From NCBI RefSeq assembly GCF_013341275.1, contig NZ_CP054476.1:620001-684000 (forward strand): a stretch of DNA of 64,000 nt, given 5' to 3'. The translations under genes and the position numbers were made by a program. Source of the DNA: Methyloligella sp. GL2. GTDB taxonomy: Bacteria > Pseudomonadota > Alphaproteobacteria > Rhizobiales > Methyloligellaceae. Each line of letters starts with the position of its first letter. Within the stretch, counting starts at the first letter, position 1. Positions 51,589 through 60,301 of the stretch are shown piece by piece. A model generated the notes under the pieces. It did no database searches. It was not told where the DNA came from and saw nothing but the letters and a program-made list of their open reading frames with translations.

Positions 51589-53010
51589 ATGCGAATGCGG
51601 TTGTTACTTACCGCGTGTGCAATCTCTGCTGGTGCAGCGATTGCGCTGCCGGCAAGCAGTTTTGCCCAGGAGAACCCCACCGAGCCGGATCAGGTTGCAC
51701 GGCCCGGCGGCACGATTCCGGGCGATCCCAAGATCGCTCTGGTGAAAGTGGCGGACGGCTTCAACGACCCGACCAGCGCGGTCTCGGCCAAGGACGGGAC
51801 CGGGCGCATCTTCGTCGTGGAGCGTGTCGGCCGCGTGAAAATCGTCAACAAGGACGGCTCGGTCAACAAGAAGCCGTTCCTCGATCTGACCAAGAACACC
51901 CCGCTCGGCAGCGAGGTGCAGACCGGCTTCGTGGAGCAGGGTCTGTGGTCCATCACGTTCCATCCGGACTTCAAGGAGAACGGATACTTCTACGTCAGCT
52001 ATTCGTCGCTGCCGTTCAACGGCTCGCACATGATCGCGCGCTACACGGTGGACCCGAAGAACCCGGATGTGGTGTCGGTCGCCCGCGCCAATGAGACCGT
52101 GAAGGTCATCATGAATATCCCGCAGCCCTACTACAATCACTATGGCGGCGGCATTCACTTCGGCCCGGACGGCTATCTCTATATCGGCAAGGGTGATGCC
52201 GGCTGGGAAGGCGATCCGCTCAATGCCGGCCAGGATCTGCAGGAGCTGTGGGGCAAGATGCTCCGGATCGACGTCAACACGCCGGACGACGTGCCCTATG
52301 CGATCCCGAAGACCAACCCGTTCTACCGGGCCAACGATCCGCGGATGATGGCGCTGTTCGGCATCACCGAGGAAGGCTTCTCCAAGCTGCATATCGGGGC
52401 CCGTCCCGAGATCTGGGCCTACGGTCTGCGCAATCCCTACACCTTCTCGTTCGATCAGAAGTCGGGGCAGCTGTTCATCGCCGATGTCGGCCAGAACCAT
52501 TACGAGGAGATCGACTGGGCGCCGGCCAAGAGCGACGGCGGCTATAATTACGGCTGGAAGTTCAACATGGGCACCCAGTGCCATCCCTCCACCGGACCGG
52601 ATGACACCTGCCCGCTGGTCGGCACGCTGCCGATCTCGGAATATCCGCATCAGGAGCCCTATCCGGGTGCCGAGAAGCTGAACGACGGCTGGGGCTGTGC
52701 GGTGATCGCGCTCGGTGTCGCCAATTACGGCGGCATGGACGGTGCCTTCCTCGCCGGCGACTGGTGCTCGGGACGCATCTTCGCCACCGCTTGGGACGGC
52801 GAGAAGTGGCAGATGCAGGAGATGCTTCAGTCCACGCTGATGTTCACCGGCGGCGGAACCGATGAGGACGGCACCGTTCTCGCGGTGAACAGCAACAACT
52901 TCTACACCGAAGATCAGGGTGCGATGGAAAACCCGCCCGGATCGCTGTGGAAGGTGGTTCCGGCGGATGAGGTGCCCGAGGGCGCCGAGGTTGCCAAGAC
53001 CAAGAAATAG
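51589..53010 (+). CDS. PQQ-dependent sugar-dehydrogenase-like protein (soluble GDH/YliI family)
   Basis: A 473-residue periplasmic beta-propeller with signal peptide about 1-26 (SSFAQEN). Family features are WSITFHPDFKENGYFYV, the catalytic-His region NHYGGGIHFGPDGYLYIGKGDAG, EIWAYGLRNPYTFSFDQKSG and ADVGQNHYEEIDW. Enzymes of this family oxidise aldoses or other alcohols with PQQ. The substrate here is unknown. Three or four Cys in QCHPSTGPDDTCPLVG and WGCAV/DWCSG suggest disulfides. GGGAGG precedes the ATG at 51589. It opens the plus-strand half of the ebo locus, followed by a terminator and a c_L-like cytochrome. Confidence 0.86.
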   Translation: MRMRLLLTACAISAGAAIALPASSFAQENPTEPDQVARPGGTIPGDPKIALVKVADGFNDPTSAVSAKDGTGRIFVVERVGRVKIVNKDGSVNKKPFLDLTKNTPLGSEVQTGFVEQGLWSITFHPDFKENGYFYVSYSSLPFNGSHMIARYTVDPKNPDVVSVARANETVKVIMNIPQPYYNHYGGGIHFGPDGYLYIGKGDAGWEGDPLNAGQDLQELWGKMLRIDVNTPDDVPYAIPKTNPFYRANDPRMMALFGITEEGFSKLHIGARPEIWAYGLRNPYTFSFDQKSGQLFIADVGQNHYEEIDWAPAKSDGGYNYGWKFNMGTQCHPSTGPDDTCPLVGTLPISEYPHQEPYPGAEKLNDGWGCAVIALGVANYGGMDGAFLAGDWCSGRIFATAWDGEKWQMQEMLQSTLMFTGGGTDEDGTVLAVNSNNFYTEDQGAMENPPGSLWKVVPADEVPEGAEVAKTKK

Positions 53011-53033
53011 AGGGTCCGCGCCACGCGGATCTC

Positions 53034-53070
53034 AGAAGGCCCTTCCCATGCTCGGAGGGGCCTTCTTTTC
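53034..53070 (+). terminator. Rho-independent terminator after the PQQ dehydrogenase
   Basis: AGAAGGCCC pairs with GGGCCTTCT over a 15-base loop, followed by T residues. Some readthrough may be needed for the cytochrome gene 34 bases further on, unless it has its own promoter. Confidence 0.78.
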
Positions 53071-53103
53071 CCTCCCCAAAAAGACACAAGGCTTACGGTT
53101 GAG

Positions 53104-53568
53104 ATGTTCAATACGGTTTTTTCCATGCGCGTTTTCGCGCTGTTTCTGTTCGCGGCCCTGATCGCGCCTCTGGGCGCCGGCCAGGCATTCGCCGCGCAAG
53201 AGTTCAAATATGCGATCGACGATTCCCCGCTCGACGTCACCCTGCCGGACGATCAGGAGGAGACGGAGGCGGTGAAGCAATTCCACGAGACCGGCAAGAA
53301 TCTCTATGAGGGCGACGAGGCGGCCATTGCCGAGGGCAAGGAGGTCTATAACGAGACCTGCCAGGTTTGCCATGGCGCGGAGGCGGAAGGGCGGATGTGC
53401 CCCAGCCTCACCGACGACAACTACGCTTATCCGCGGGTGGCGGAGGGCGATGTCGGCATGTTCGAGGTGATCTATGGCGGCGCGACGGGCGCGATGCGCT
53501 CGTTCAAGGACCGCGTCAGCCAGGATCAGATCCTCAAGGTCATCGCCTATGTGCGGACCCTGCAATAG
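53104..53568 (+). CDS. Cytochrome c_L-like (methanol-dehydrogenase type) cytochrome c
   Basis: A 154-residue periplasmic cytochrome with signal peptide about 1-31 (GQAFAAQE). Haem motif CQVCH at 86-90, a third Cys at 99 (GRMCPSL), and candidate ligand M131 in IYGGATGAMRSF. The order NLYEG...CHG-AEAEG...DNYAYP...GMFEVIYGGATG follows the MxaG/c_L family, the partner of methanol dehydrogenase, more closely than does the xox-operon cytochrome at 16070-16630. Here the neighbour is a PQQ sugar-dehydrogenase-like enzyme, so it probably takes electrons from that. The start is ATG at 53104 or 53125. Confidence 0.8.
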   Translation: MFNTVFSMRVFALFLFAALIAPLGAGQAFAAQEFKYAIDDSPLDVTLPDDQEETEAVKQFHETGKNLYEGDEAAIAEGKEVYNETCQVCHGAEAEGRMCPSLTDDNYAYPRVAEGDVGMFEVIYGGATGAMRSFKDRVSQDQILKVIAYVRTLQ

Positions 53569-53592
53569 GGCCGGCCGCTTCAGTCTTCCGTT

Positions 53593-55032
53593 ATGCCGAA
53601 GGACGAGGCCATGCATTCGCCGATCATGCATCCGCTGATGGTCCTCAATATCGTCGGGTTGAGCCCTGCATTGATTGGCGAACATACGCCCAATCTGCAG
53701 CGGCTCGCCCGCGCCGGCGATCTGCGCCCTTTGCAGACGGTGGTGCCGGCCGTCACCTGTTCGGTGCAGTCGACCTTCCTCACCGGCTTGCCGCCGGGGA
53801 AACACGGGGCGATGGCCAATGGCTGGCTGTTCCGCGATCTGATGGAGGTCTGGCTGTGGCGCCAATCCAACCGCCTCATCTCCGGCGAGCGGGTCTGGGA
53901 TGCGGGACGCAAGCGCGATTCTAACTTCACCTGCGCCAATCTATTCTGGTGGTATGCCATGGCCTCGGGGGCCGATATCGCGGTCACGCCGCGGCCGATC
54001 TATAAGGCCGATGGGAGGAAGATCCCGGATTGTTATTCGGCGCCGCCGGAGATCCGCGACGCGCTGAGCGAGGCGCTCGGGCCGTTTCCGCTGTTCCATT
54101 TCTGGGGGCCGGCGACCAGCATCGCATCGAGCCAATGGATTGCCGACGCCGCGCTGCGGGTGATGCGGGAGCACGATCCGACCCTCACCCTCGTCTATCT
54201 GCCGCATTTGGATTACGGGCTGCAGCGCTACGGGCCGGAGGATCCACGTATCGAGACCGACCTCGCCGAGATAGATGCGGTGGCCGGCAAGCTTGTGGAC
54301 GAGGCGGAGGCGCTGGGCCGGCGGGTAATGATCGTTTCCGAATACGGCATCGTGCCGGTTCGCCGTCCGGTGCATATCAACCGGGCGCTGCGCGAGGCGG
54401 GGCTGCTTTCGGTGCGGGTGGAGCAGGGGGGCGAGCTGCTGGACCCGCCGCAATCGCGCGCCTTTGCCCTCGCCGATCATCAGCTGGCGCATGTCTATAT
54501 CGACGATGCAGCCGATATCCCCGAAGTCAAAAAGCTGCTGGAAGGGCTCGATGGGGTGGACCGGGTGCTGGACGAGGCGGGCAAGCGCGAGATGGGGCTC
54601 GATCATCCGCGCTCCGGCGAGCTGGTGGCACTGGCCGCGCCGGATGCCTGGTTCACCTATTACTATTGGCTGGACGACGCGGCCGCGCCGGATTTTGCAC
54701 GCTGCGTCGAGATCCACCGTAAACCCGGCTACGATCCGGTGGAGCTGTTCGTCGATCCCGCGATCCGGTTCCCCAAGCTGGCGCTCGCCTGGCGTTTGCT
54801 GAAAAAGACGCTGGGCTTCCGCACGCTGATGGATGTGATCCCGCTGGATGCGAAGCTGGTGAAAGGCTCGCACGGCCGGGCCGATATCGCGCCGGAGCAC
54901 GGGCCATTGGTGCTCTCCACCGTGCCGGGGCTGCTGCCGCAAGGCACCGTGCAGGCGACGGAGATCAAGGGGCTGATGCTGGATCACATCTTTGCGTCGG
55001 TCGATGAGGAGGTGAGCCATGCCGCTCAGTGA
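53593..55032 (+). CDS. eboF: EboF-type alkaline phosphatase superfamily phosphodiesterase
   Basis: A 479-residue member of the nucleotide pyrophosphatase/phosphodiesterase family. The nucleophile Thr is in PAVTCSVQSTFLTGLPPG, with metal ligands in LPHLDYGLQRYGPED, VSEYGIVPV and a late His in ADIAPEHGPL. No signal peptide is evident, so it acts in the cytosol or is exported by another route. It completes the ebo set. It follows the cytochrome gene by 24 bases and overlaps the idi start by 14 bases. Confidence 0.85.
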   Translation: MPKDEAMHSPIMHPLMVLNIVGLSPALIGEHTPNLQRLARAGDLRPLQTVVPAVTCSVQSTFLTGLPPGKHGAMANGWLFRDLMEVWLWRQSNRLISGERVWDAGRKRDSNFTCANLFWWYAMASGADIAVTPRPIYKADGRKIPDCYSAPPEIRDALSEALGPFPLFHFWGPATSIASSQWIADAALRVMREHDPTLTLVYLPHLDYGLQRYGPEDPRIETDLAEIDAVAGKLVDEAEALGRRVMIVSEYGIVPVRRPVHINRALREAGLLSVRVEQGGELLDPPQSRAFALADHQLAHVYIDDAADIPEVKKLLEGLDGVDRVLDEAGKREMGLDHPRSGELVALAAPDAWFTYYYWLDDAAAPDFARCVEIHRKPGYDPVELFVDPAIRFPKLALAWRLLKKTLGFRTLMDVIPLDAKLVKGSHGRADIAPEHGPLVLSTVPGLLPQGTVQATEIKGLMLDHIFASVDEEVSHAAQ

Positions 55033-55579
55033 GGAGCAGATGGTGCTGGTCGATGCGCAAGACCGCGAGGTCGGCATCGAGGGCAAGCTGGAGACCCATC
55101 GGCGCGGCCTGCTGCATCGCGCCTTCTCGGTGATCGTCTGGGACAGCGCCGGGCGGCAATTGCTGCAGAAGCGGCAGGCGCGGAAATATCACTCCGGCGG
55201 GTTATGGACCAACAGCGCCTGCGGTCATCCGCGTCCCGGCGAGGCGGTCGATGCGGCGGCGCTGCGCCGGCTGCAAGAGGAGATGGGGTTTGCTTGCAAG
55301 CTGGAGCGGCTGGGCGCCATCGAATATCGCGCGACGCTCGACTCCGGCATGATCGAGCATGAGATGGCGCATGTTTTTCGCGGCATCTATGACGGGGTGA
55401 TCGCGCCGAACCCGGCGGAGGCGGACGGGTATCAATGGGCAAGCCTTGAGGCTATCCGCGCCGACATAGAGGCGCGGCCGGAGAATTTCAGCGTCTGGTT
55501 CCGCGAATATATGAATGCGCAATGGCCGATGGCGCTGGCCCTGCCGGGGCAATGCGGCAACGGTCACTCGCAAGGGTAA
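55019..55579 (+). CDS. idi: Isopentenyl-diphosphate isomerase, type 1
   Basis: A 186-residue Nudix-fold enzyme interconverting IPP and DMAPP. The catalytic Cys is C68 in TNSACGHPRPGE; RRGLLHRAFSVIVWD, RRLQEEMGF and the Glu of IEHEMAHVF complete the active site. Its start lies inside eboF, so translation is coupled. Many alphaproteobacteria make both isomers by the MEP route without Idi, so a dedicated copy here suggests extra demand for DMAPP or a balanced supply for the EboC prenyltransferase. Confidence 0.92.
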   Translation: MPLSEEQMVLVDAQDREVGIEGKLETHRRGLLHRAFSVIVWDSAGRQLLQKRQARKYHSGGLWTNSACGHPRPGEAVDAAALRRLQEEMGFACKLERLGAIEYRATLDSGMIEHEMAHVFRGIYDGVIAPNPAEADGYQWASLEAIRADIEARPENFSVWFREYMNAQWPMALALPGQCGNGHSQG

Positions 55580-55980
55580 ATCTCGGCGAGAGTTTCTTGC
55601 AAAGCCTCCTCCGCCGGCATCTCGGCGCGGCCGAAGCGGGCGGCGGAGAGCGAGACGCGCAAGCGCTCCAGAAGGGAGACCGGGTAAGAGCGGGTGACGT
55701 CACCCGGCGTGACCCAAACCTCTGGCATGCAGAAGGCGCGGCCCTGGCCGTCTTGCTTCGCCTGGTCCACGAGACCGGCAATGGCCTTGAAGCACAAATG
55801 CAGCGGCAGCGCTTTGCAGCTTCGCGAGAACTCGTAGACCGTCTCGGCATGCGCCGGCAGCGGTGCGGCGAAGAGGAGCAAGCTTGCGGCAAGCGCGAGC
55901 GGCGCAAGACGGGCCGCGTCGCGGCGGGGCTTTCGCTTATCCGGCGTCCGGCTCGCTCGGGGCCGGCACCGTCTGCTCAT
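55564..55980 (-). CDS. Secreted cysteine-containing protein of unknown function
   Basis: A 138-residue protein with a long basic N-terminus and a signal peptide ending about 45 (LPAHAETV). The mature part has four Cys (RSCKALPLHLCFKAI, AFCMPEVWVT, IYPCE), probably two disulfides, and resembles Rap1a/Tai-type small periplasmic proteins by its C-x-A...C-F-x-A and C-terminal Cys pattern; this is a tentative likeness. Its 3' end overlaps idi (convergent) by 16 bases and its start overlaps the VTT-domain gene by 44 bases; only one ATG cluster fits. Confidence 0.62.
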   Translation of the reverse strand: MSRRCRPRASRTPDKRKPRRDAARLAPLALAASLLLFAAPLPAHAETVYEFSRSCKALPLHLCFKAIAGLVDQAKQDGQGRAFCMPEVWVTPGDVTRSYPVSLLERLRVSLSAARFGRAEMPAEEALQETLAEIYPCE

Positions 55981-56665
55981 GCACCGTCTGCTCATGGCGT
56001 CGTTGCACATATCTGGCGACCAGCAAGGCAATTCCCGGAATGGCCAGAGAGGCGGCGAAGGCAAGCAGAAAGCCGCCCATCCCCTCCGCCGTTGCGCCAA
56101 GCCCGGCATAGACCCCGGCAAAGCCCAAATTGGCGAGGCCCGTGACCGCCAGCACGCGTCCCGGGCGCATCCCCATGATGCCGGCGGCGATGATGCTGGC
56201 CTCGGCGAGCACGGGCACAGGCCGGCACAGGGCAAGCACCGGCAGACCATATCGCCTCAGCATAGTGGCGAGATAGCGATAGTCCGCAAGGCCAAGCTCG
56301 CGCTCTGCGAGATCGCGGCCAAGCAGGCGTCCGAGCAGAAAGCCGACCCCGCAGCCGGCAGTCAGGCCGATGGCGGTGATCGCGATGCCGAGCGGCGCAC
56401 CGAGCATGGCGCCGAGGCCTGCGGCGACGAAGGTGGACGGGATTGGCAGCAGCACATCGACCAGCAGCAGGGCGATGCCGGCGGTGGCGATGACCGGGGC
56501 GGAGCGCTCCGGCGCGATCAGGCCGAAGGTCCAGGCTTCGAGCGATGTGCCGAAGAGTAGAAAGGGCACGATCACGATAGCGATCAGCGTGAGGAAGAGC
56601 AGCGCATATTTGACGGCGCGGCGGCCGGGCTTTGCAGCCTTGTCGCGGCGGCTGTCCGGCGCCAT
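55937..56665 (-). CDS. VTT-domain (DedA/TVP38-like) membrane protein
   Basis: A 242-residue polytopic protein with about five hydrophobic segments. LLPIPSTFVAAGLGAMLGAPLGIAITAIGLTAGCGVGFLLGRLLGRDL and LCRPVPVLAEASIIAAGIMGMRPGRVL are the re-entrant loop and amphipathic motifs of the VTT domain, found in lipid scramblase-like DedA and TVP38 proteins. The substrate is unknown. The ATG at 56665 lies seven bases after the GAF-protein stop, so the two probably form one unit; the open frame continues upstream through that gene. Confidence 0.8.
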   Translation of the reverse strand: MAPDSRRDKAAKPGRRAVKYALLFLTLIAIVIVPFLLFGTSLEAWTFGLIAPERSAPVIATAGIALLLVDVLLPIPSTFVAAGLGAMLGAPLGIAITAIGLTAGCGVGFLLGRLLGRDLAERELGLADYRYLATMLRRYGLPVLALCRPVPVLAEASIIAAGIMGMRPGRVLAVTGLANLGFAGVYAGLGATAEGMGGFLLAFAASLAIPGIALLVARYVQRRHEQTVHEQTVPAPSEPDAG

Positions 56666-56672
56666 GGCGGGC

Positions 56673-57137
56673 TCAGCCCGAGACGGCGGCGTTGGCAGCG
56701 CGCCGGCTGGCGAGAATACGGCCGGCGGCAAGCAGCGCCGCGATTTCGGCCTCGGTGAAACTCCGCTCGCCGCGATTGGCGATGCCGAGGGTACCGACGA
56801 TCTGTTTGCTCTGGAAGAGCGGCACCACGATAGCGCCGGCAAGCTCCGTGGCGCGGGCGCCGGGGCGGACATCGCCGCTTGTATCCGTCTGTATGTTGCA
56901 GGCATCCACCGCCTCGCCGCGCTCCAAAGCGAGACCGGCCATGCCCTTGCCGGGCGGGATCACGGCGATGGTCTTCAAGACCTGCTCCGGCATGCCAAGG
57001 GTCGCGGCGGCGAGATGCAGCATGCCGTCTTGGCCGAGAAAATGGATGGTGCCGCTATCGGCGGCAAAATGCCGGACGATGGCGGCGAGCGCTTCATCGT
57101 CGCTGGCGGCACCGGCGAGCTTGGTGCTCAGTTCCAT
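56673..57137 (-). CDS. Single GAF-domain protein
   Basis: A 154-residue protein made of one GAF domain: FAADSGTIHFLGQDGMLHLAAATLGMPEQVL, VIPPGKGMAGLALERGEAVDACN and GAIVVPLFQSKQIVGTLGIAN. The ligand is unknown; the three-Cys pattern of free methionine sulfoxide reductases is not present. It is followed closely by the VTT-domain gene. Confidence 0.8.
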   Translation of the reverse strand: MELSTKLAGAASDDEALAAIVRHFAADSGTIHFLGQDGMLHLAAATLGMPEQVLKTIAVIPPGKGMAGLALERGEAVDACNIQTDTSGDVRPGARATELAGAIVVPLFQSKQIVGTLGIANRGERSFTEAEIAALLAAGRILASRRAANAAVSG

Positions 57138-57289
57138 CTCCAGCCTCTCCCCTCGCTGGCATCACAGATTGTCTGCCTACGTCATTAAACCGCGTCCGCA
57201 CACTCTCGGCGAGAGGGAGAAGTCTCGCTTTTTGTGCCAAGAGTTTTGCCGGCGGCGGGGAAGAGTGGCAGAGGTTTCTGCCATGCGTG

Positions 57290-58141
57290 TCAGATATCCG
57301 CGTCCGGTATGCGCGGGGTGAGGCCCTTCTTCACCAGCACTTCCCAGGCTTCCTCGCCCGAGTCCACGATCTCGAACAAAGCGGTTTCTCTGCGGCCGAT
57401 GACGCCGAGCTCGCGCAGCCCCTCGAAATTCACCATCGAGCGCCAATACTTCTCGCAGACCAGGACGATCGGAATTTTCGGGGTCTTGCCGGTCTGGGTC
57501 AGGGTGAGGAACTGGAACAGCTCGTCCAGGGTGCCGTAGCCGCCGGGAAACACCGCAAGCGCATTGGCGCGCATGGCGAAATGCATCTTGCGCAGGCCGA
57601 AATATTGAAACTGAAAGGTGAGCTCGGGCGTGGAGAAGGGGTTCGGCTCCTGCTCTTGCGGCAGCACGATGTTGAAGCCGATGCTGGGCGCGCCGGCATC
57701 GGCCGCGCCGCGATTGGCGGCCTCCATAATGCCCGGCCCGCCGCCGGTGGCGATGACGTTCTGCCGTGCGCCGCTCGACGCCAAGGCGCCGCCGCGCTCC
57801 GAAACGATGCGCCCGAAATTGCGGGCTTCGCGATACCAGGCCGAGAGGTGCTGGCGCAGCTTGGCGGCCTCCAAGGCATCCGGATCGCTCGCGCGGCTCA
57901 GCTCCGCCTCCGCCTGTTCCGGCGAGATAATGCGGGAGCTTCCCCAAACCACGACGGTGGAGCCGATGCCGTAATGCTTCAGCGCCAGATCGACCTTGCT
58001 GAATTCGAGCGCCAGGCGCGCCGGGCGCATCGCGTCGCTCTCGAGAAACTCCGGGTCGTTGAAGGCGAGCAGATAGCTGCGGGTCTTGTTGTCCGGCGCC
58101 TCGTTGCCCGGTGCTTCTCCCTCAGATGTTTCGTCTTCCAC
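57290..58141 (-). CDS. LOG-family (TIGR00730-like) nucleotide phosphoribohydrolase
   Basis: A 283-residue Rossmann-fold protein. VIATGGGPGIMEAANRGA and AVFPGGYGTLDELFQFL are the signature motifs (GGGxGxM and PGGxGTxxE) of the LOG group, which cleaves nucleoside 5'-monophosphates to base and ribose 5-phosphate. It is longer than the 190-residue plant-type LOG, with an N-terminal helical extension of about 80 residues, as in many bacterial long forms. The start is GTG at 58141, with AGGTGA placed before it. Confidence 0.87.
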   Translation of the reverse strand: MEDETSEGEAPGNEAPDNKTRSYLLAFNDPEFLESDAMRPARLALEFSKVDLALKHYGIGSTVVVWGSSRIISPEQAEAELSRASDPDALEAAKLRQHLSAWYREARNFGRIVSERGGALASSGARQNVIATGGGPGIMEAANRGAADAGAPSIGFNIVLPQEQEPNPFSTPELTFQFQYFGLRKMHFAMRANALAVFPGGYGTLDELFQFLTLTQTGKTPKIPIVLVCEKYWRSMVNFEGLRELGVIGRRETALFEIVDSGEEAWEVLVKKGLTPRIPDADI

Positions 58142-58347
58142 GGGCTTTCACCTTTTGCTGCCTCGCCGGGACGGCGGCCTTGCTTGTGCATACGCGCGCT
58201 GTGCCCGCCACGCAAAGGCTGAGTCGATTGACGATTGCCGGCGATGCAACGGCCGGCGGAGATCGGCGTTTGACCGGATAGGCGGCACAGTTTGTGTGCC
58301 GCCGGTGCGAGCCCAGATCTCGCTGGTCAGGATTAGGGAGAAAGCTG

Positions 58348-58800
58348 ATGAGCACCGGCCTCGATACTTTCGACAAGACCGTTCAAGAGTCCAATCTTTG
58401 GCTCAAGGACATCATGGATCGCCTGGAGACGGCGGATCGGCATCGCGCCTATTCTTCGTTGCGCGCGGTGCTGCATGCCTTGCGAGACCGGGTCGGCGCG
58501 GAGAATGCCGCCCATCTCGGGGCGCAGCTGCCGATGCTGTTGCGGGGCCTTTATTACGAAGGCTGGGACCCGACGGATAAGCCGAGCAAGGAGCGCCATG
58601 AAGAGGCTTTCCTGGCGCATATCGCCAAGGAGCTGCCGCGCGCCGAGGAAGGCGAGGTAGAGCAGGGCGCTTTGGCGGTGCTCGACGTGCTGTCGAAACA
58701 TATCGACCGCAATGCTGCGGTGAAGACCGCCGCGATGTTCCCGATGGAGCTGCGGAAATTCTGGCCCGCCTTTATCCAGAGCGCGGCGAAGCAACGCTAG
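58348..58800 (+). CDS. DUF2267-domain protein
   Basis: A 150-residue helical protein: ADRHRAYSSLRAVLHALRDRVGAENAAHLGAQLPMLLRGLYYEGWDPTDKP is the hallmark of DUF2267 proteins, which are small cytosolic proteins of unknown function in soil and plant bacteria. AGGGAGA precedes the ATG at 58348; the open frame starts 18 codons earlier without a ribosome site. No operon partner is evident. Confidence 0.82.
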   Translation: MSTGLDTFDKTVQESNLWLKDIMDRLETADRHRAYSSLRAVLHALRDRVGAENAAHLGAQLPMLLRGLYYEGWDPTDKPSKERHEEAFLAHIAKELPRAEEGEVEQGALAVLDVLSKHIDRNAAVKTAAMFPMELRKFWPAFIQSAAKQR

Positions 58801-58902
58801 GGTACGCGGCGCGTCTTGGCGCTGCCGATGCGGGAGGAAGAGACGAACCTCGGCCGTAGCGTTCCGGCGATCATGGGAATCGACGATACGGCAGCTCCGC
58901 GC

Positions 58903-60288
58903 TTAAGGCCCGCGATCGGTCAGCTTCTCGCTCGGCACGCCGATAATCTTGAGAATGTCTCCGGGCTGCAGAATGCTACCCTCGTCGGCAGACCATTGCT
59001 TCGGCCCTTCCGCCGTCTGCCGGACGAGCTGGTATTTCGGCCGGCCGATGGGCGCCTCGCCGATTGCCGTAACCCTCTGGGTCAGAAGCCCCATGGTGCT
59101 CTGGGTGATCTCTTCCTGCCGGATCACGTCATCGACGTCTTGGATTGCTTGCTCGCGCTGGAAGGTCTCGTTGATGAGAAGTTGCGTTTTGGAGGCGTGC
59201 GCCTGGGCAATATCACGTTCGAGGCGGGCGATGTTCGCCTTGGTGTCGTGCAGCCTCTCTTGCGCGCTCACCAGATCGTTGCGCGCGGTATACATCGTCA
59301 AGCTGCTCAGGTTCCCCCTCTTAAACATCGACTCCAGCGATTGGACACGGTCCTCCAGATTTCCGATCCAATCGGACGTGCGGGCAACGTTATCGCGCAT
59401 CAGCGACAGCTCGTCATTCATACCTTTCAGCGTCGCGTCCACCGCGTTGACCTCTTCGCTCACCTTGCGGTGTTCCGCATCCCGCAGGCGGCTTGCCTCC
59501 GCCAGAAGTGTGCTGGCCTGAGACTGGGCGACCTGCGACAGCGACAGCGGCACGCTCGGCGTCTTGCCGTCCCGCTCGGCGATCAGCACCGCACGCAGCG
59601 CCAAGGCCTTGGCGAGCCGGTCGGAGGACTGCTTCACCCGCTCCCGCTCGCGGGTGATATCGAGCGACCGGTAAGCCTGATCGTCAGCCAAGGTTCCCCG
59701 GCCGGCGCCCGCCAGGAGGGCTGCCTGTAGGACCGTCATGCCGGGCGTATATTTGAGAACGGCGGGCGTGGGGATGCTGCCTGTTACGTAGATCGGCTGC
59801 CGGTCCAGGATCTGTACCCCGGCGCGCATCGGCGCCTCTTGCTGGCGGGCATAGGCCTTCTCGATCCGGCCCGCCAATTCGGGAAGGCTGGAGCCCGCGG
59901 CGTAAAGCGGCCCCGCAATCGGCAGGAAGACCATTCCCCGTTCATCGACCGTATAGTCGCCGGAGAGATCGGGGCGCTCGACGAGCGCGGGCAAAACACC
60001 TTGGTTCTTCGTGCCCAGACCGTTGCCCGAGCCATATTCCATAAAGATCGAAACCTTGAGCTGGTCGCCGATGGCAATCCCGATCTCGCCGTTGATCGCC
60101 TCGATGGAGCCGGCCTTGTCGGATTTGCCCTCGCCGGCGCCCATGGGAAGCGGCGCTACGAGTGCCGGGGCATGGGAGACAGCCTCATGTATCGGGGGTG
60201 CATCGGCACTATCCGGCGACCTTCCGAGGCTTGGGGTCGTGACAAGCGAGCCAAAGGCGAGAATTGCGATAGCCAGGTGAGAATGCAT
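58903..60288 (-). CDS. ExoF-like polysaccharide export protein with coiled coil
   Basis: A 461-residue protein with signal peptide about 1-22. An export (Wza-type) domain follows, IAIGDQLKVSIFMEYG and GDYTVDERGMVFLPIAGPLYAAG, then a SLBB-like domain (IYVTGSIPTPAVLKYTPGMTVLQAALLAGA), a long coiled coil (about 225-390) and a C-terminal second SLBB-like end (GSILQPGDILKIIGVP). This layout matches ExoF of succinoglycan-type export rather than plain Wza, which lacks the coiled coil. The ATG at 60288 follows AGGAG. It lies 13 bases after the giant glycosyltransferase gene, forming an exopolysaccharide unit. Confidence 0.84.
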   Translation of the reverse strand: MHSHLAIAILAFGSLVTTPSLGRSPDSADAPPIHEAVSHAPALVAPLPMGAGEGKSDKAGSIEAINGEIGIAIGDQLKVSIFMEYGSGNGLGTKNQGVLPALVERPDLSGDYTVDERGMVFLPIAGPLYAAGSSLPELAGRIEKAYARQQEAPMRAGVQILDRQPIYVTGSIPTPAVLKYTPGMTVLQAALLAGAGRGTLADDQAYRSLDITRERERVKQSSDRLAKALALRAVLIAERDGKTPSVPLSLSQVAQSQASTLLAEASRLRDAEHRKVSEEVNAVDATLKGMNDELSLMRDNVARTSDWIGNLEDRVQSLESMFKRGNLSSLTMYTARNDLVSAQERLHDTKANIARLERDIAQAHASKTQLLINETFQREQAIQDVDDVIRQEEITQSTMGLLTQRVTAIGEAPIGRPKYQLVRQTAEGPKQWSADEGSILQPGDILKIIGVPSEKLTDRGP

Positions 60289-60301
60289 GATCGAGCTCCT
60301 A

